A DNA stretch of 64,000 nucleotides from Lindgomyces ingoldianus (taxonomy: Eukaryota; Ascomycota; Dothideomycetes; Pleosporales; Lindgomycetaceae), in the NCBI RefSeq assembly GCF_010093535.1, contig NW_022985184.1:895993-959992 (forward strand). The letters run 5' to 3'. Position 1 is the first letter of the stretch. Each line of letters begins with the position of its first letter. Positions 11,962-22,908 of the stretch are shown here, piece after piece. A model generated the notes under the pieces. It made no database searches, was not told the DNA's origin, and saw only the letters and a program-made list of their open reading frames with translations. The position numbers were made by a program, and so were the translations under genes.

Positions 11962-12544
11962 ATGGCCTCAGACGCGCTGAAAGCCCGAAAACGACGCGAC
12001 TACAAATTTCAGCTGGAGTACAGGACGCGATGGTGGGCACTCCCCCTGCGTGCAAAGGCAGCCACCCCGCAGCGGCTGTTCCACCCGCTGACCATGACCC
12101 TCAAGGAGCGACAATGACATGTACCATCATCTGAACAACAGCATCTACTACTTCCTGTGAGAATGCAACTGTATGTCCCTTAGAAGGATGCTGACGAGTT
12201 TCAGTTTCGACTCTGTGGTGAATACATATCTCATCAAGCATTGCTCGCTGCACCCGCCCACAGCATCCCAAATCGGCCTCGTCGTGCACTCGCACTGCGA
12301 CTACCTAGCCCCAATCGAATTCCCTGCTATCGTGGACCTGGCCTTGAGAGTGAACAAGCTCGGAAAGAGCTCCGTCACGTATGAAATCGGCGTCTTCGAA
12401 CGCGGACAGGAGGAGATCAAGGCTGTGGGCGAATTTGTCCACGTTTTCGTGGAGCGGGACAGCAGGAGACCCGGAAAGCGGGGCATGGCCAAGGAGCTCA
12501 AGAGCGGCTTGAGTAGGATTCAAACTGACAAGTTGAAGCTCTAA
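11962..12544 (+). CDS. 4HBT hotdog-fold acyl-CoA thioesterase
   Basis: Small single-domain thioesterase of the 4-hydroxybenzoyl-CoA thioesterase superfamily (YbgC/FadM-like), hydrolysing acyl-CoA esters. Three exons: 11962-12032, 12106-12156, 12205-12544; 153 residues. The splice joins restore the family's N-terminal strand, TRWSDNDMYHHLNNSIYY, whose aspartate (around 28) fits the catalytic position. Then come FDSVVNTYLI, VVHSHCDYLAPIEFPAIVDL and VTYEIGVFERGQEE, the usual hotdog order. Both introns (73 and 48 nt) are GT-AG with pyrimidine-rich 3' ends. Without splicing the frame is broken by stops, so exon-only annotation would lose the first 41 residues. The natural acyl substrate is not predictable. 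Confidence 0.87.
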
Positions 12545-14890
12545 ACATAGTCCTTGATGCTGCTGGTGAGCACAACATGCCGTGGCAGCCCGCAAGTGGA
12601 CCACGAGGCCTTTCGCGGGCTGACAGGAGTTCTTGGCGAAGCTTAAATGTCAAGTCTGCCGCTTCCGCATGAATGCTGATGCTTGGCAACCCCAGCCAGA
12701 ACGTCAGCCGTCTCCAAAAGTGAGTTGACTTGGAGGGAAGGCAGAAGCTTGGCTATGCTTGATCCTGATAAGAGAGTGGAACTCGCTAAATGCTGTCCCC
12801 AAGCTCCACTAGACCGACAGAGATTCCTGATCAACCCAGGTCCAAGGTCATCACTCTGATGGAATGTAGCTCTCAAGAACGTCCAAGCAATGCCTTCTGA
12901 GCATTCCAAGGCTGGAGGGGGAAGGGATGACCGGTGGGAGCCGACCCTTGGAACTGTCCATCAACCAGGGCCGTGAAGCATGAGTCACTTCTGTTAAATA
13001 CAACCTACCAGGATCCTTCAGTAGCAACCCCACGACCAAAGATATAAACTTCTGTGTTCCGGAATACCACACGTCTGAGGATAAGCCGTCGGACGCGCTG
13101 TCATTTTCCAGCCTCGAAGAACCCAAAACTTGTGGTTTGAGTTGTGGCTTGGCATTTGATTTTTCCAAATATCCCGATTCAGAAATAGGCGACAAGGTGA
13201 TGCTACGACTCTTCCGTATTTGGCGATGCCTGAAAGGAATTGCCTCCAATTGTTCTAAGGTCGCAGGACTAGTGACCACTCAGATAGAACGTCTTTCTCA
13301 GCTTTCGCTCCACAGCTCTCGTTTCCGCTCCCTCCTGCGCCACTAAGCGGTCTAGATTTGATGGTGTGCGCCTCACGCTTGTCACGGCTGCATGCCACAT
13401 CAAGTGCGTCACGAGAATTTTTTCTTCCAAACTTCCACGGGGCGGAGCTTTGGAGGCTGTTGTTCTGAGGCTTGCTAGACAAACTTCTTGGCCGTATTGC
13501 TTGTTCGACCTCAATTGTACGCCTGAGATGATCCCGCAGATGATCTATTCCACGTAACAGACTGCGTATTTTCCATGGAATGACGTTTTTTAAGTCTGGC
13601 GGAATCCCCCAATGGAAAGCAATTCATTGTAAGCTCGCAACCATTGTCCTTTGTTTGGCTCCAAGATCAGCGCCGTAATCAGCGCCATCAACGCCACATT
13701 TCATATGCTCTCACCTGAATGGCTGCATGTTGGCTCGGCTGCTCCTGTTCTCGGCTAACACAAACTCCAAAAATACGACTCGCGAGGAGTTTTTGGGCGG
13801 CGATCTTTGTACCTGGACCCCTGCATGATTCATAAAGCTTATCTGATTGGCTCTCAATCATCGCCTCCCTTTTAGAAACACAAAGAAACGAACCGTTCTC
13901 GTGATAACGTGGAAATGTGCTATTGTTCTCAGGCATGTGTTAGCGGGAACAATTAATGGGTAACCCTTCTAAAGGGGCAATAGGACTCGGAAACTTCTCA
14001 GCAACCATTCTTGAGAATAAGCCGGACTGATTCCAGGACCTTGGCACTTGAACGATTGGTAGCTCCCACGAGTCACAACGCATGGACTGTCGTGAATGCT
14101 TGAACGCTGATAACCTGGTCTCCGGCGCCTGTCATCTTGATCTTGGCATCTGTCAATGGTGGACTACAATACTGTGAAGGACCCGCAGAGGCGGCCTGGG
14201 TGTGCAGCCTGCACAGCGTCCAAGCCCCGAGACCTCAAGCCTGGGACATGCACGTTTTATTGATCCAGCCCAATTTAGATAAATCCCACCGTGAGGCATA
14301 CCACGAAAACATCTCAAACTGTTGAAGCGAGAATTGCGTATGTTCGTCGCTACTGGGAGATTTGACTCTTGAACAAAGCCAAAAGCCTCACAACGAGTTT
14401 TCACCGGCCACACAATCCTCTAGAACAACGAGGAACCGCATTCTGTTACCTCTGCACAGCCAGCACAACGACCACAATCTAGTCGGCTCCGATGTAGCTC
14501 GTCTAGACCTTGCATAACACCTTCCAGCTGAATAGCTGTCCCAGTGCTCCGGCGCCCGTGCTTCTCGCATAACCCCTCTGAATTATCTCTCAACCGAAGG
14601 ACACCAAGCCATGGCTTCGGTTTTGCGAGCCATGGTGTTGATGCTCCCCGCAGCAGCCTGTCCTAGACCTAACCACATGGCTGACGTTTAGACACGCCTT
14701 CTAGGCTTCAGCTCAGCTTGACCTCCACGCCACGAGCGCACCGGGGTATAAGAAAGGTATTGACGGCCTTTGATACTTTCACCACAACTTCTTTTCAACT
14801 CCCAAGCTTTTCCAAGCTTTCACTATTCTCTTGGACTCCCTTGGCTTCATCTCTGCATTTACCCCAGTTTAGTCTTTAAATCCATACAAT
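12545..14890. other. Intergenic 2.3 kb, nothing recognised until peroxidase promoter
   Basis: Overlapping minus-strand frames at 12851-13514 (up to 142 codons) have no recognised motif and no convincing splice connections. The last 150 bp are the peroxidase promoter region. Confidence 0.4.
14747..14753 (+). promoter_or_regulatory. TATA box of peroxidase gene
   Basis: TATAAGA sits 144 bp upstream of the ATG at 14891 and is followed by a pyrimidine-rich, CAA/CTT-rich leader. This is a clearer TATA element than at the other genes here and fits a strongly regulated secreted enzyme. Confidence 0.5.
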
Positions 14891-16000
14891 ATGCGTGTCT
14901 CGAACGTCCTGTTGCTTGCTGCCACAGCTTCTGCTTTCTCTTTCCCGGATGTTTCCCCCGTCACAAACCTCTTCCGCCGCAAGGACGGTGGTGGTGGTGG
15001 TGGTGGCGGTGGTGGTTCAAAGTGCGACCCCAAGTGGAAGGACATCTCCACAATCTTGACCGCAAAATTCTTGACCAACGGAATTTGCAATCCTGATGCA
15101 CGAGCTGCTATCCGAGCGGTGTTCCACGATTGCGGAGGCAGGCAATCCTGATGCCGACACAGTTTCTAATGCTAATTTCGATACAGCTTGGGAATCAAAG
15201 CTTGGTGCTACTGGAGGTTGCGATGGAAGCTTAGCCCTGGCTCCAGGAGAGATTGACCGTGGAGAAAATCAGGGTCTGGGGCCCATCGTCGCCTATCTCA
15301 AGGGACTCGCCCAACAAAAGGGCGTCTCTGTTGCTGATATGATTGGTTTGTTCTACCTTCTCCCAGTTCTATGAACATCAGTCTCACAATCCTAGTCTTC
15401 GCTGGCAGCCATGCCATCGTCACCTGTCCTGGTGGACCTCGTGTCAAGACTTTCATTGGTCGCAAGGACTCGAACATACCCCCTCCTAATGGCCTGCTCC
15501 CTGACGTCAATGCTCCTGCCGCGGATCTCTTCAAGCTCTTTCAGAACAAAGGTTACGATGAGGTTGGTCTTGCTGCCCTTCTTGGTAAGTTCCTCTTTCT
15601 ATCTTGTCTCTATCCCTACTAATTTCAGTCAGGCGCCCATTCTACATCCAACCAGTTCAACCAAAACACTACCCCCGGCATCCAAGGTCAGCCCCAGGAC
15701 TCTACTCCGGGTGTCTGGGATGTTAGGTACTACTCTGAGACCCTAAACCCGCCAAAGAACATATTTGTCTTCCCCTCGGACTCCAAGCTCGCTAACTTTG
15801 AGAGAGTCGGCAAGGAATTCAAGGGCTTCATCAATAACCAAGGCAAATGGAGCGGCAAGTTCGCCGACGCCATGGGTAAGATGGAACTCTTCGGGGTTGC
15901 ATCCACCTCCGGCATGCAAGACTGTACAGATTCTCTGCCCCAGACCACCAACATCAAGCGTGAGATGAAGGCCATGAACATGTTCATGCCAAGGAACTAG
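14891..16000 (+). CDS. Secreted ascomycete class II heme peroxidase (ligninase-like)
   Basis: Extracellular heme peroxidase of the plant/fungal superfamily, oxidising phenolic or other substrates with H2O2. Four exons: 14891-15137, 15187-15345, 15396-15584, 15633-16000; 320 residues. Residues 1-18 look like a signal peptide (MRVSNVLLLAATASAFS). A ten-glycine run follows at 33-42. The distal heme site is IRAVFHDCG with arginine 75 and histidine 79; calcium-site residues are in GGCDGS; VFAGSHAIVTCPGGPR is the conserved mid helix; LLGAHSTSNQF supplies proximal histidine 201. Intron 1 (15138-15186) begins GC instead of GT; no GT donor near it restores the frame. The other introns are GT-AG. Whether it has lignin-peroxidase or Mn-peroxidase specificity cannot be read without alignment. 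Confidence 0.88.
14986..15018 (+). repeat. GGT microsatellite encoding poly-glycine
   Basis: About ten GGT/GGC codons in a row lie just after the signal peptide and propeptide-like RRKD of the peroxidase. The tract is likely polymorphic in length and gives a flexible linker. Confidence 0.8.
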
Positions 16001-16493
16001 ATGTTCAGTTGTTGTAATAAGCCATTGTATATAGCCATTTTCTTGGCTTCGTGCTTTATCTTCACGTTTGAACGGAGAAGCAAGGTGTACAAGGATTGCT
16101 TACTTATGAGCTATGGATTAAGACTGGGAATATTCTTCCCTTACGGTAATTGTAATTTCTGATTAAAAAAAAAGTTTTGCTCTTGATTGTTGCCCCTCCT
16201 TTACTTCGATGTGCTGCCACAAGTTCATTTTTGACCGCGCTGACTATCGGCCCGCTCCTCTCCCAAAAAACCATCATATTTAGATTCTTGGTCTCATGGC
16301 TGAGCAGAGGTTGTGGAGCATCACGTGCAAAATTAAGCCTAATTAAAATTTTCGGATCCGGTCTTTCGATCATCCATGGATCGGATCACATCTTCCATTA
16401 GCCGGCGTCCAATCTCAATCCCCACGACCTCCTGCCTGCATCCTTCACCACTCTACATGGACTTCGAGCCTAATTGCGCGCGTTACTTACATA
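16001..16493. other. Peroxidase 3' UTR and SET gene upstream region
   Basis: AT-rich transcript-end sequence follows the peroxidase stop (about 16000-16170, including a run of nine A at 16164-16172). No coding potential recognised. Confidence 0.4.
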
Positions 16494-18077
16494 ATGCAGA
16501 GCATGCAGAATGAGGGGATGCTTCCATTCGGTTTCCAATACCACCTTGGAAGGGAGATGTGTTTTCTTTGGTGTTCTTCAACTCTTGTTCAGTTTCTATT
16601 CCACGATTGGTTTCTGGACTATTCGTTAGGATTGTTAGATGAATATCTATTCTCGATGTCCATATCTCTTTTCCTTCTGTGCGTTGTATCTCGTCTTCCG
16701 ATTGCCTTGCTAATTCCGGCTTTTCTTCACTCGGTCGCTACAGCGCTTCATTCTCAAGAAGGCATTTCTTCAATCCAACATCCCTTGGGCGGACCTCAGG
16801 TATGCCTACGGGTAAACAAGAACGAGCCACATCCATCTCTCCAATGGAAATTCACCCCTGCTTGCTTCAAATCCACCAATCCTACAAGTGGAGAACTTGA
16901 GTTGCAGGAGTTCTGTGTTTACACTAACGCAGACTATGGAAATAAACGGGGAATCAGCTTCATTACTACTCCAGGTGTGGCTGCCTCTGTGGGTTCTTTA
17001 AGCTCCCGTATAAGACAAACGGACCATGATACTCAGACCCTTTATGAAGCTCGTCAAACACTAGATCGTGGCATTGGACTCTTCGCCAAGACGTCAATCA
17101 CTGCCGGATCAGCATTCATGTTCAACTCTCCCGTCGTTGTTGTCGCACGAGGCGCTCTGAGCGGTCTTTCCCATGCGGACCGTGACAGAGTCTTTTCAAA
17201 AGCAATCCAGCAACTTCCTAAAGACACCCGAAAGCTATTTCTGGACCTTGCGAGGAGTAGGAGAGGCAATAAGATTGATGACATTTTCCAGACGAATTCA
17301 ATGGGGATGGAACTTGGGGGTGTCAGACATTTAGGCGTTGTCCCTGAAGCCGCGGTAAGTTTTCGGCGATTTCTTCGACGACAGGGTAGATTGGGCTAAT
17401 CGTGTGAAGAGAATCAATCACGCTTGTCGACCGAAGTATGTGACACCATTCTAAATCTAGTCTCCTCAGGTACTTTGAGTCTAATTCCCATAGCTCATAC
17501 TACCGCTTCGACTCCAAAACCCTAAATCTAGAAGTCTTTGCTCTCCACAACATCAAAGCCGGAGAAGAACTAACCTTCGGCTGTAACTCGCCCCCAAACT
17601 TCTCTCTCCACTCAACTGCCGTTTTGACTAACTGTCTCAGATGGCTATACAACCCACCCCCACACCTCTCGCCGCGAAGCCCTCAAAAACAATTGGTCCT
17701 TCACCTGCACCTGCAACCTCTGCATGTCTCCTCCTACTACTATCACGGCCTCTGACGCCCGTCTCAAACGCATCGCGGTAATCAAATCCACCCTCCCTTT
17801 AGCCTTCGGTAACCTCCCTCGCCTTCTCAAGCTAACGCAAGAACTCATCACCCTGTTTGAAGAAGAATCACTTGTAGTTGAAAAGCCTAAGTATGAGGAG
17901 ATTATCGCATATACTTATAGTCAAGTTGGTGATGAGGACCAAACTCGTTATTGGGCTGGCCGTGCGAGGAAGGGTTGGGAGATTATTGCTGGCAAGGGAA
18001 GCTGGGAGGCTAGGAGGATGGAGGCGTTGGAGGGGAATGTTAGAGGGCATCCTAGTTGGGGCGTTGCGAGGGGGTAA
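16494..18077 (+). CDS. SET-domain protein (putative lysine methyltransferase)
   Basis: SET-domain protein of the fungal SMYD/SET5-like kind; family members transfer methyl groups from S-adenosylmethionine to lysines. Four exons: 16494-17354, 17410-17435, 17494-17582, 17641-18077; 470 residues. The join of exons 2 and 3 gives the SAM-binding RINHACRPNSYYRFD, and exons 3 and 4 give the catalytic-tyrosine segment GEELTFGYGY. A cysteine post-SET element, CTCNLC, follows. SET residues start about position 190 (RGIGLFAKTSITAGSAF). The N terminus has a hydrophobic stretch (SISLFLLCVVSRLPIALLIP) that could be a signal or anchor; ATG 16656 is an alternative start just before it. The 26-nt second exon is easily missed. 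The target is unknown and could be non-histone. Confidence 0.85.
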
Positions 18078-19456
18078 AATTTTTCATTATATCATCCTTT
18101 GAGATTCGAGTCTGTTATACAGATTTGGGTATTTTCCTCGTTCTACTTAGTGTATCGAAGGCCAGTACGCTGACTTTTCGCAGTCTTTCTAATTAAAACA
18201 TCAAGTTGACATTCCATATCGAGTCAAACCGATTGTGATGCCAGCCAGGCAATGCTGCTCTTGTAGCCATAAGGATCTTTGTTGAACTTTTTTTTTTTTT
18301 TTTCGCTTGCCGGGCAAAAAAGAAACCCACGTACTTATCTCCCAATCCGTGTTTTCTTCGTGCTAAAACATCTCCAATCGTTGGTTGATATTCCAATATC
18401 ATCCACGGCCGGGGAGAGAAGGCATTGACTCCGCGTGGCGACATTGAACTTTACAACAACTTATTTTATTCCGCCCGGACACCATGGGTTATCCTATCTA
18501 CATCTACAATCGCTTTAATATACCCAATTCGGGTATAGGAAATTCATGAATCTTCCCTCTTCAGTTTTATAAACACTAATCTACTATACCATTTTTCAAT
18601 TCAAATGCATAGAACGCGTAGCGATGTTTACCCCACCCCATAATAGTTCGATCGTTGTCTTATTAGTGACTCCAGAGAAGCTCGGCCACTATAGAGTATG
18701 TGAAATTTTCCAGTTGGCTCCAAGCAGCGCAATATATATATTTTTCAGTCTCCAAGGCGAGGATGATGAAGACATGTAAGTCTCGAGCCATGTATTTTTT
18801 TTTCTAGTCGGACAGTTTCTTCCATTGCATTTTCTCCTCTGCTGTTTATTCCACATGAGGTCCCTTCTAGTAATTTTTAATCGAAGTATGTCGAAGTATG
18901 TATGGAGCGTATGACTGGTTATATTCCGGCCAGACAACTCCACCAATTCATTCGAGTGTGTGTGTTTTTGAAATGGTGGAAATACAAACCTATTCTCTTA
19001 GAGGAAGTCTCCGATCATATGAGTGTAAACGAGTTTCCTTGCTATATGAAGTTCGGGTGACGGGATATCTATGCACATGATAATGCTGTCATGGGGGTTT
19101 TAGTCCAGAGGGAGACCTAGGTCCGTTAGGGATGCGTCGAAATTATTATTTTTGGGTTTTCGGTCTGTGAGTGAGGACTGGCCATGCAAGGCTTCCGATG
19201 CATTTTTATTCCCTCGAAGAAGGTTGGAAATTCATTCAGAGAGTTATGGCAGTCGGGGAGATGGGCTTATACCATTATGAACACAATATCATGAAGAATC
19301 GAGGTGGCGGATAAGAACGCCACAGTCATCATGATACTATGTAATCTCATTTTGTTTCTCCCAAAGCCTTATTCAAGATAGGAGCCGAGATATTTTCATC
19401 TACCTCCGGAATTCATTGTACATCACCCCTCCCTTAATCCCCTTCTGACATCCCTA
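18078..19456. other. Intergenic between SET and questin oxidase genes
   Basis: AT-rich non-coding DNA separating the 3' ends of two convergent genes. Includes a 16-T run at 18288-18303. No gene, RNA or repeat recognised. Confidence 0.45.
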
Positions 19457-21071
19457 CTACAGTTTAGCTCTCTCCCCTTCCTCCAAATCCTCAATGTTGT
19501 CCCAAGCTCCCTCAACACCACACCACCTAACCCAACGCACCACAACCTTAACAACCTCTTCATCCATACCTAGTTTCTCAACATACATCTTCTGCTGTTC
19601 CTCCGGAATCCTGTATCCCGGATCATTCATTCGCTCGACAGAATCCATGGTCATATGTGCAATCTTCAAAAAATCTTCTTTCATGAGAGGAAACTCAGGT
19701 CGGCGAGGTGAGAAATACGGTAACGAGAGGTTCTGCGCGTTGAGGAGCGCACGGATAAGTTTACTCGTATGCCCATCATCCGGGTAGGTGACTGCGCGTG
19801 TGATAATGCTACTCCAGTCTCCAGGCCGCTTTGCCTTATAGCCTTGCACCCTCTCTAGATACAACGCCGGGCAACCACAAGCAGCATAAAGCACAGCATC
19901 CATCCACCCCTTCCACGTCAAAAGCCTCGCTCTCTCCTCCAGGCTCAGCCACTCTAGCCTCATAAACGTTGGGTAGAAAACACTCAGATTGACGCTATGC
20001 ATCATAAAAAAATCTATAGCAGGGACTTTCTTCGGGTTCTGCGCACACGCAGCCATGTATACGCTCATATGCGCCATCTCTGCAGTCTTGACCGCGATGT
20101 CCTGGGTTGTGGGGTCAACCCTCCATCGTGCGAGAATGGGAACGAGTTCTTTTGCTGCCCGCTTCATCAGCCCGTCTGTGACACGGTTGGCGGGATCAGA
20201 GGGTTTGACGGCGCTGGAGATTATGGGGTCAGAGTGCAAGGCCCGGATTACTTTGAACATGGATGAGTGAGGGGTGTTGGGGTTGGATTTGAGATGCGAC
20301 TCAATGGGCGTGATGATGGGGATGGGCCAGTCGTCGTGGATAGAGGCGGCAGCGAGCGATTCGGCGACCAGGCAGGGTTGGGCGAATTCGAGAGCGAAGC
20401 CGAGGTGGAGGATGGGGTGTTCAAAACCAACTGAATGTCAGTACCTGAGGCACGCACAGGGAGGAGGGCTTACCGGAGTACATTCTACCTAGCAAATCGT
20501 CCGCTCTCGCATCCCCTGCAAACACGTACTCCCGGACTACGTCCTCCGTTCCCCTTTCCGCAATCTCCTCCTGAAAGTACTCTAGATAATTGCTGTAGAA
20601 CTCTGGCTTATACAGACACTGCTGGAAGAATTCTGGGTCTTTGAGTTTTAGGGAGAGCGAGGCGGAGTGGTGGTACTGGGGAAGTTGATATTTCTTATTG
20701 AGATCGTATGCGCTCTTAATCTGCGAAGGGGACGCGCCGAGGGCCCAGAGAGAGAGCAGGTGGTGGACCATGTGGTCTACCTTCTATTAGCGCTTTCGAG
20801 CCATCCTTCGTGGATGTAGGAGGAGGAGTCTACACTACTTACTGTGTAGTCCAACTTCATTGAACAAAGTATGGTACTTCGCGTTATTCAACATCAACAA
20901 ATCAGACACTATCTCCGCACTCTCCTGCTTCAACCCCTCCACATGCGTAAATCCCGGCGTTTTCGTCGCAGATAACTGGACATTGTACGCGGTGGGGCCC
21001 GCAGGTATTCCTCCAACTCTGGGAGTCTTCTTCATGCCAACTGTTTGAACCGCCGGGCGCTTTGCAGACAT
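19457..21071 (-). CDS. Questin oxidase-like protein (DUF4243 / AflY family)
   Basis: Member of the questin oxidase family (AflY, GedK, MdpL relatives), which carries out Baeyer-Villiger-type oxygenation and ring cleavage of anthraquinone or xanthone intermediates. Three exons on the minus strand: 21071-20843, 20776-20474, 20430-19457; 501 residues. Family landmarks are GLHNHMVHHLLSLWALGAS across junction 1, RMYSVGFEHPILHLGFALEF across junction 2, and the long helical C-terminal half (AAKELVPILARWRVDP, HMSVYMAACAQNPKKVP, DFFMMHSVN). Introns are 66 and 43 nt, the second very short. It is divergent from the scytalone-dehydratase-like gene starting at 21839, which fits a polyketide-tailoring role, but no polyketide synthase is present here. 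The substrate is not known. Confidence 0.9.
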
Positions 21072-21838
21072 GATGGGTGACTGATGATAATTTTCAGGAT
21101 GAGAAGGAAAGTAACAGATGAGAAGATAGATAAATGAAGAACCAAGCCTTATAGCAATATCTTGCTAAGATTTTAGTACCATCATACACATTGCCTTCTC
21201 TTGCTCTGACAATATTTATCTATGCTTTGTTCATTGTCGCTCGCTAATTATTCTGGCCTCGTTCACGACTCGTATGTACCTTTCCCTGGGTCCGGGAACC
21301 AATCCTGCTTTCCGTCTGCGTGTGAGATGCTGCTCGTAGCGCGCCTTGCGTCTCGTAGACACCGACAGTCTCAGAAAACCCGGAATGAAGACTGACCGCC
21401 TCGCGAGGTATAACCTAGCTGGAGCTTGAAGATGCGAAGACGTGAAAGAAGTTAGTGGCTATTTAGTGCTGAAGATCCTTGACGGAAATCCCCCGCTTCT
21501 CCACATTCATGACGAGGAATGTGGTTACTGCCGAGGTGAATATGATGAAAACGTTGAAGCTATCGTAATTAGAGTGTCGGTTACTAGTTTGAGTTTACGG
21601 AATAAAGAAAGCTTGTGCGAGGTGTGAGGATGTGGTTGGAGGGTCTATCTGGTGAGTGCGTTGTCGGTGTTCTGTTAACTTTGTAGGGGAATAGCAAGTT
21701 CTTGACCCCGCCTACCAAGCTCGCACATCTACATTAGGATATGAAGTGAGCCAGCAGGACAACACATGTGAATTATGGAGGTTGTGGAAGCTTAGATACT
21801 GGTATACTTACGCATACATTCCCTAAGCCTCCACAACA
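21072..21838. promoter_or_regulatory. Divergent promoter region, questin oxidase / scytalone dehydratase-like
   Basis: 767 bp between divergent start codons. Contains a perfect 10-bp palindrome CCTCGCGAGG at 21399-21408, the sort of inverted repeat a Zn2Cys6 regulator could bind. That role is only a guess. Confidence 0.35.
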
Positions 21839-22411
21839 ATGGCGAACGACATCACCTTTAAAGGCACGCTCCTGTTTGCCAACTTTCTCAAAGTCTGACT
21901 GAAGGTCGCAGAGTACCTCGCCTTCAGTCGAATAACATTCGAATGGGCCGACATCTATGATTCCAAAGTCCTTCTCCGTTACACCCCGCACTGACTCGCA
22001 GGCTTAAGCAATTCGACCGTCTCGAAACCATCCTCGCCCCAGAAGTAACCCTGGACTACTCCGAAGCCTTTGGCCAAAACCCGTGACCATGGCCCGGTAC
22101 GCGTTCCTATCCCCCCACCCTAACAGACTCGGGGAAATCGTAGATTGCATCCACCACATCGGAGGCTCAAAGTATGATCGCACGTGCCAAACAGCATGAC
22201 TGGATACCATCAGGTGCGAACAGAATACAAGCGCTACAAAACTCCACAGAAAACAGATGTAGAAGCCACGGGCCAGGGTCTTACACTCATGGTCCACTGC
22301 TACAAGAAGATCAATGGAGTGTGGAAATTAGCAGGCATGAAGCCAGGTGGCCGGATGAACGAGTTCAATTTCGATAAGATATTTTCTGAGCTGAGAACGT
22401 CGAAGATCTAG
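21839..22411 (+). pseudogene. Scytalone dehydratase-like gene, frameshifted
   Basis: Related to scytalone dehydratase, the cone-fold (SnoaL-like) enzyme of DHN-melanin synthesis, and to dehydratases of anthraquinone pathways. Exon 1 (21839-21863) and exon 2 (21912-21967) join to MANDITFKEYLAFSRITFEW and ADIYDSK; exon 3 begins 22009 with QFDRLETILAPEVTLDYSEA. The tyrosine/aspartate of EWADIYD and histidines in IHHIGGSK and GYHQVR match the family's active site. Two breaks follow: the frame shifts by one missing base near 22083-22086, running into TGA, and again near 22181-22190. The C-terminal part is open to the TAG at 22409-22411 (KKINGVWKLAGMKPGG). Intron 1 has a GC donor. Two indels in otherwise conserved sequence suggest a recent pseudogene, or assembly errors. 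Confidence 0.72.
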
Positions 22412-22908
22412 AAAAATTTTGCGCACAGGAGGGTGGAAGAAAAGGTAACGTACTAGATAACTACAGCATGTTCAGGCCTAGTATGTGAGACAGGCGGAGA
22501 GCACCGAAGCTGTTGGGGTTGCAGCTGGAACAAGGGAGACGGTTGAGAGGGTGAAGGTTTCTACCCGAAATTAGACTCTAGCATGTTACGCTGTATGTCC
22601 CAACACGCCGTATTGTGGTTCCTTGCTTTCGCTGTGAGAAGCAAGTCGTTAATACAAGTATGATATCACCAGACGCAGATCTGGAGAATATTCATCATTT
22701 CTGTGAAGATCCATAAGCCACATTGTCGGTCGATCTTCCCTTTCCTTTACATCGCATATAGTCGCAAACCTTAACTCCCTGCTGGCTGTAAGACCCTAGT
22801 TGCCATGTTGAACACATCCCTAGCGCTTTGCTGCGGCCTAATTCTTTCCAATCTTCCCCAGAAGCTATTTCTTTAACCGATTTTAGATCTGTGCTTCACA
22901 TACGCTCA
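22412..22908. other. Intergenic, nothing recognised
   Basis: No coding or repeat signal seen between the scytalone-dehydratase-like pseudogene and the convergent Mkt1-like gene. Confidence 0.45.

Noticed and set aside
12851..13514. Possible gene on minus strand (142- and 81-codon frames)
   Set aside because: No recognisable motif and no consistent splice chain; left as unassigned.
19457..22411. Complete biosynthetic gene cluster
   Set aside because: Only two pathway-type genes; no synthase, regulator or dedicated transporter adjacent. The MFS pump at 2.6 kb is too far and separated by unrelated genes.
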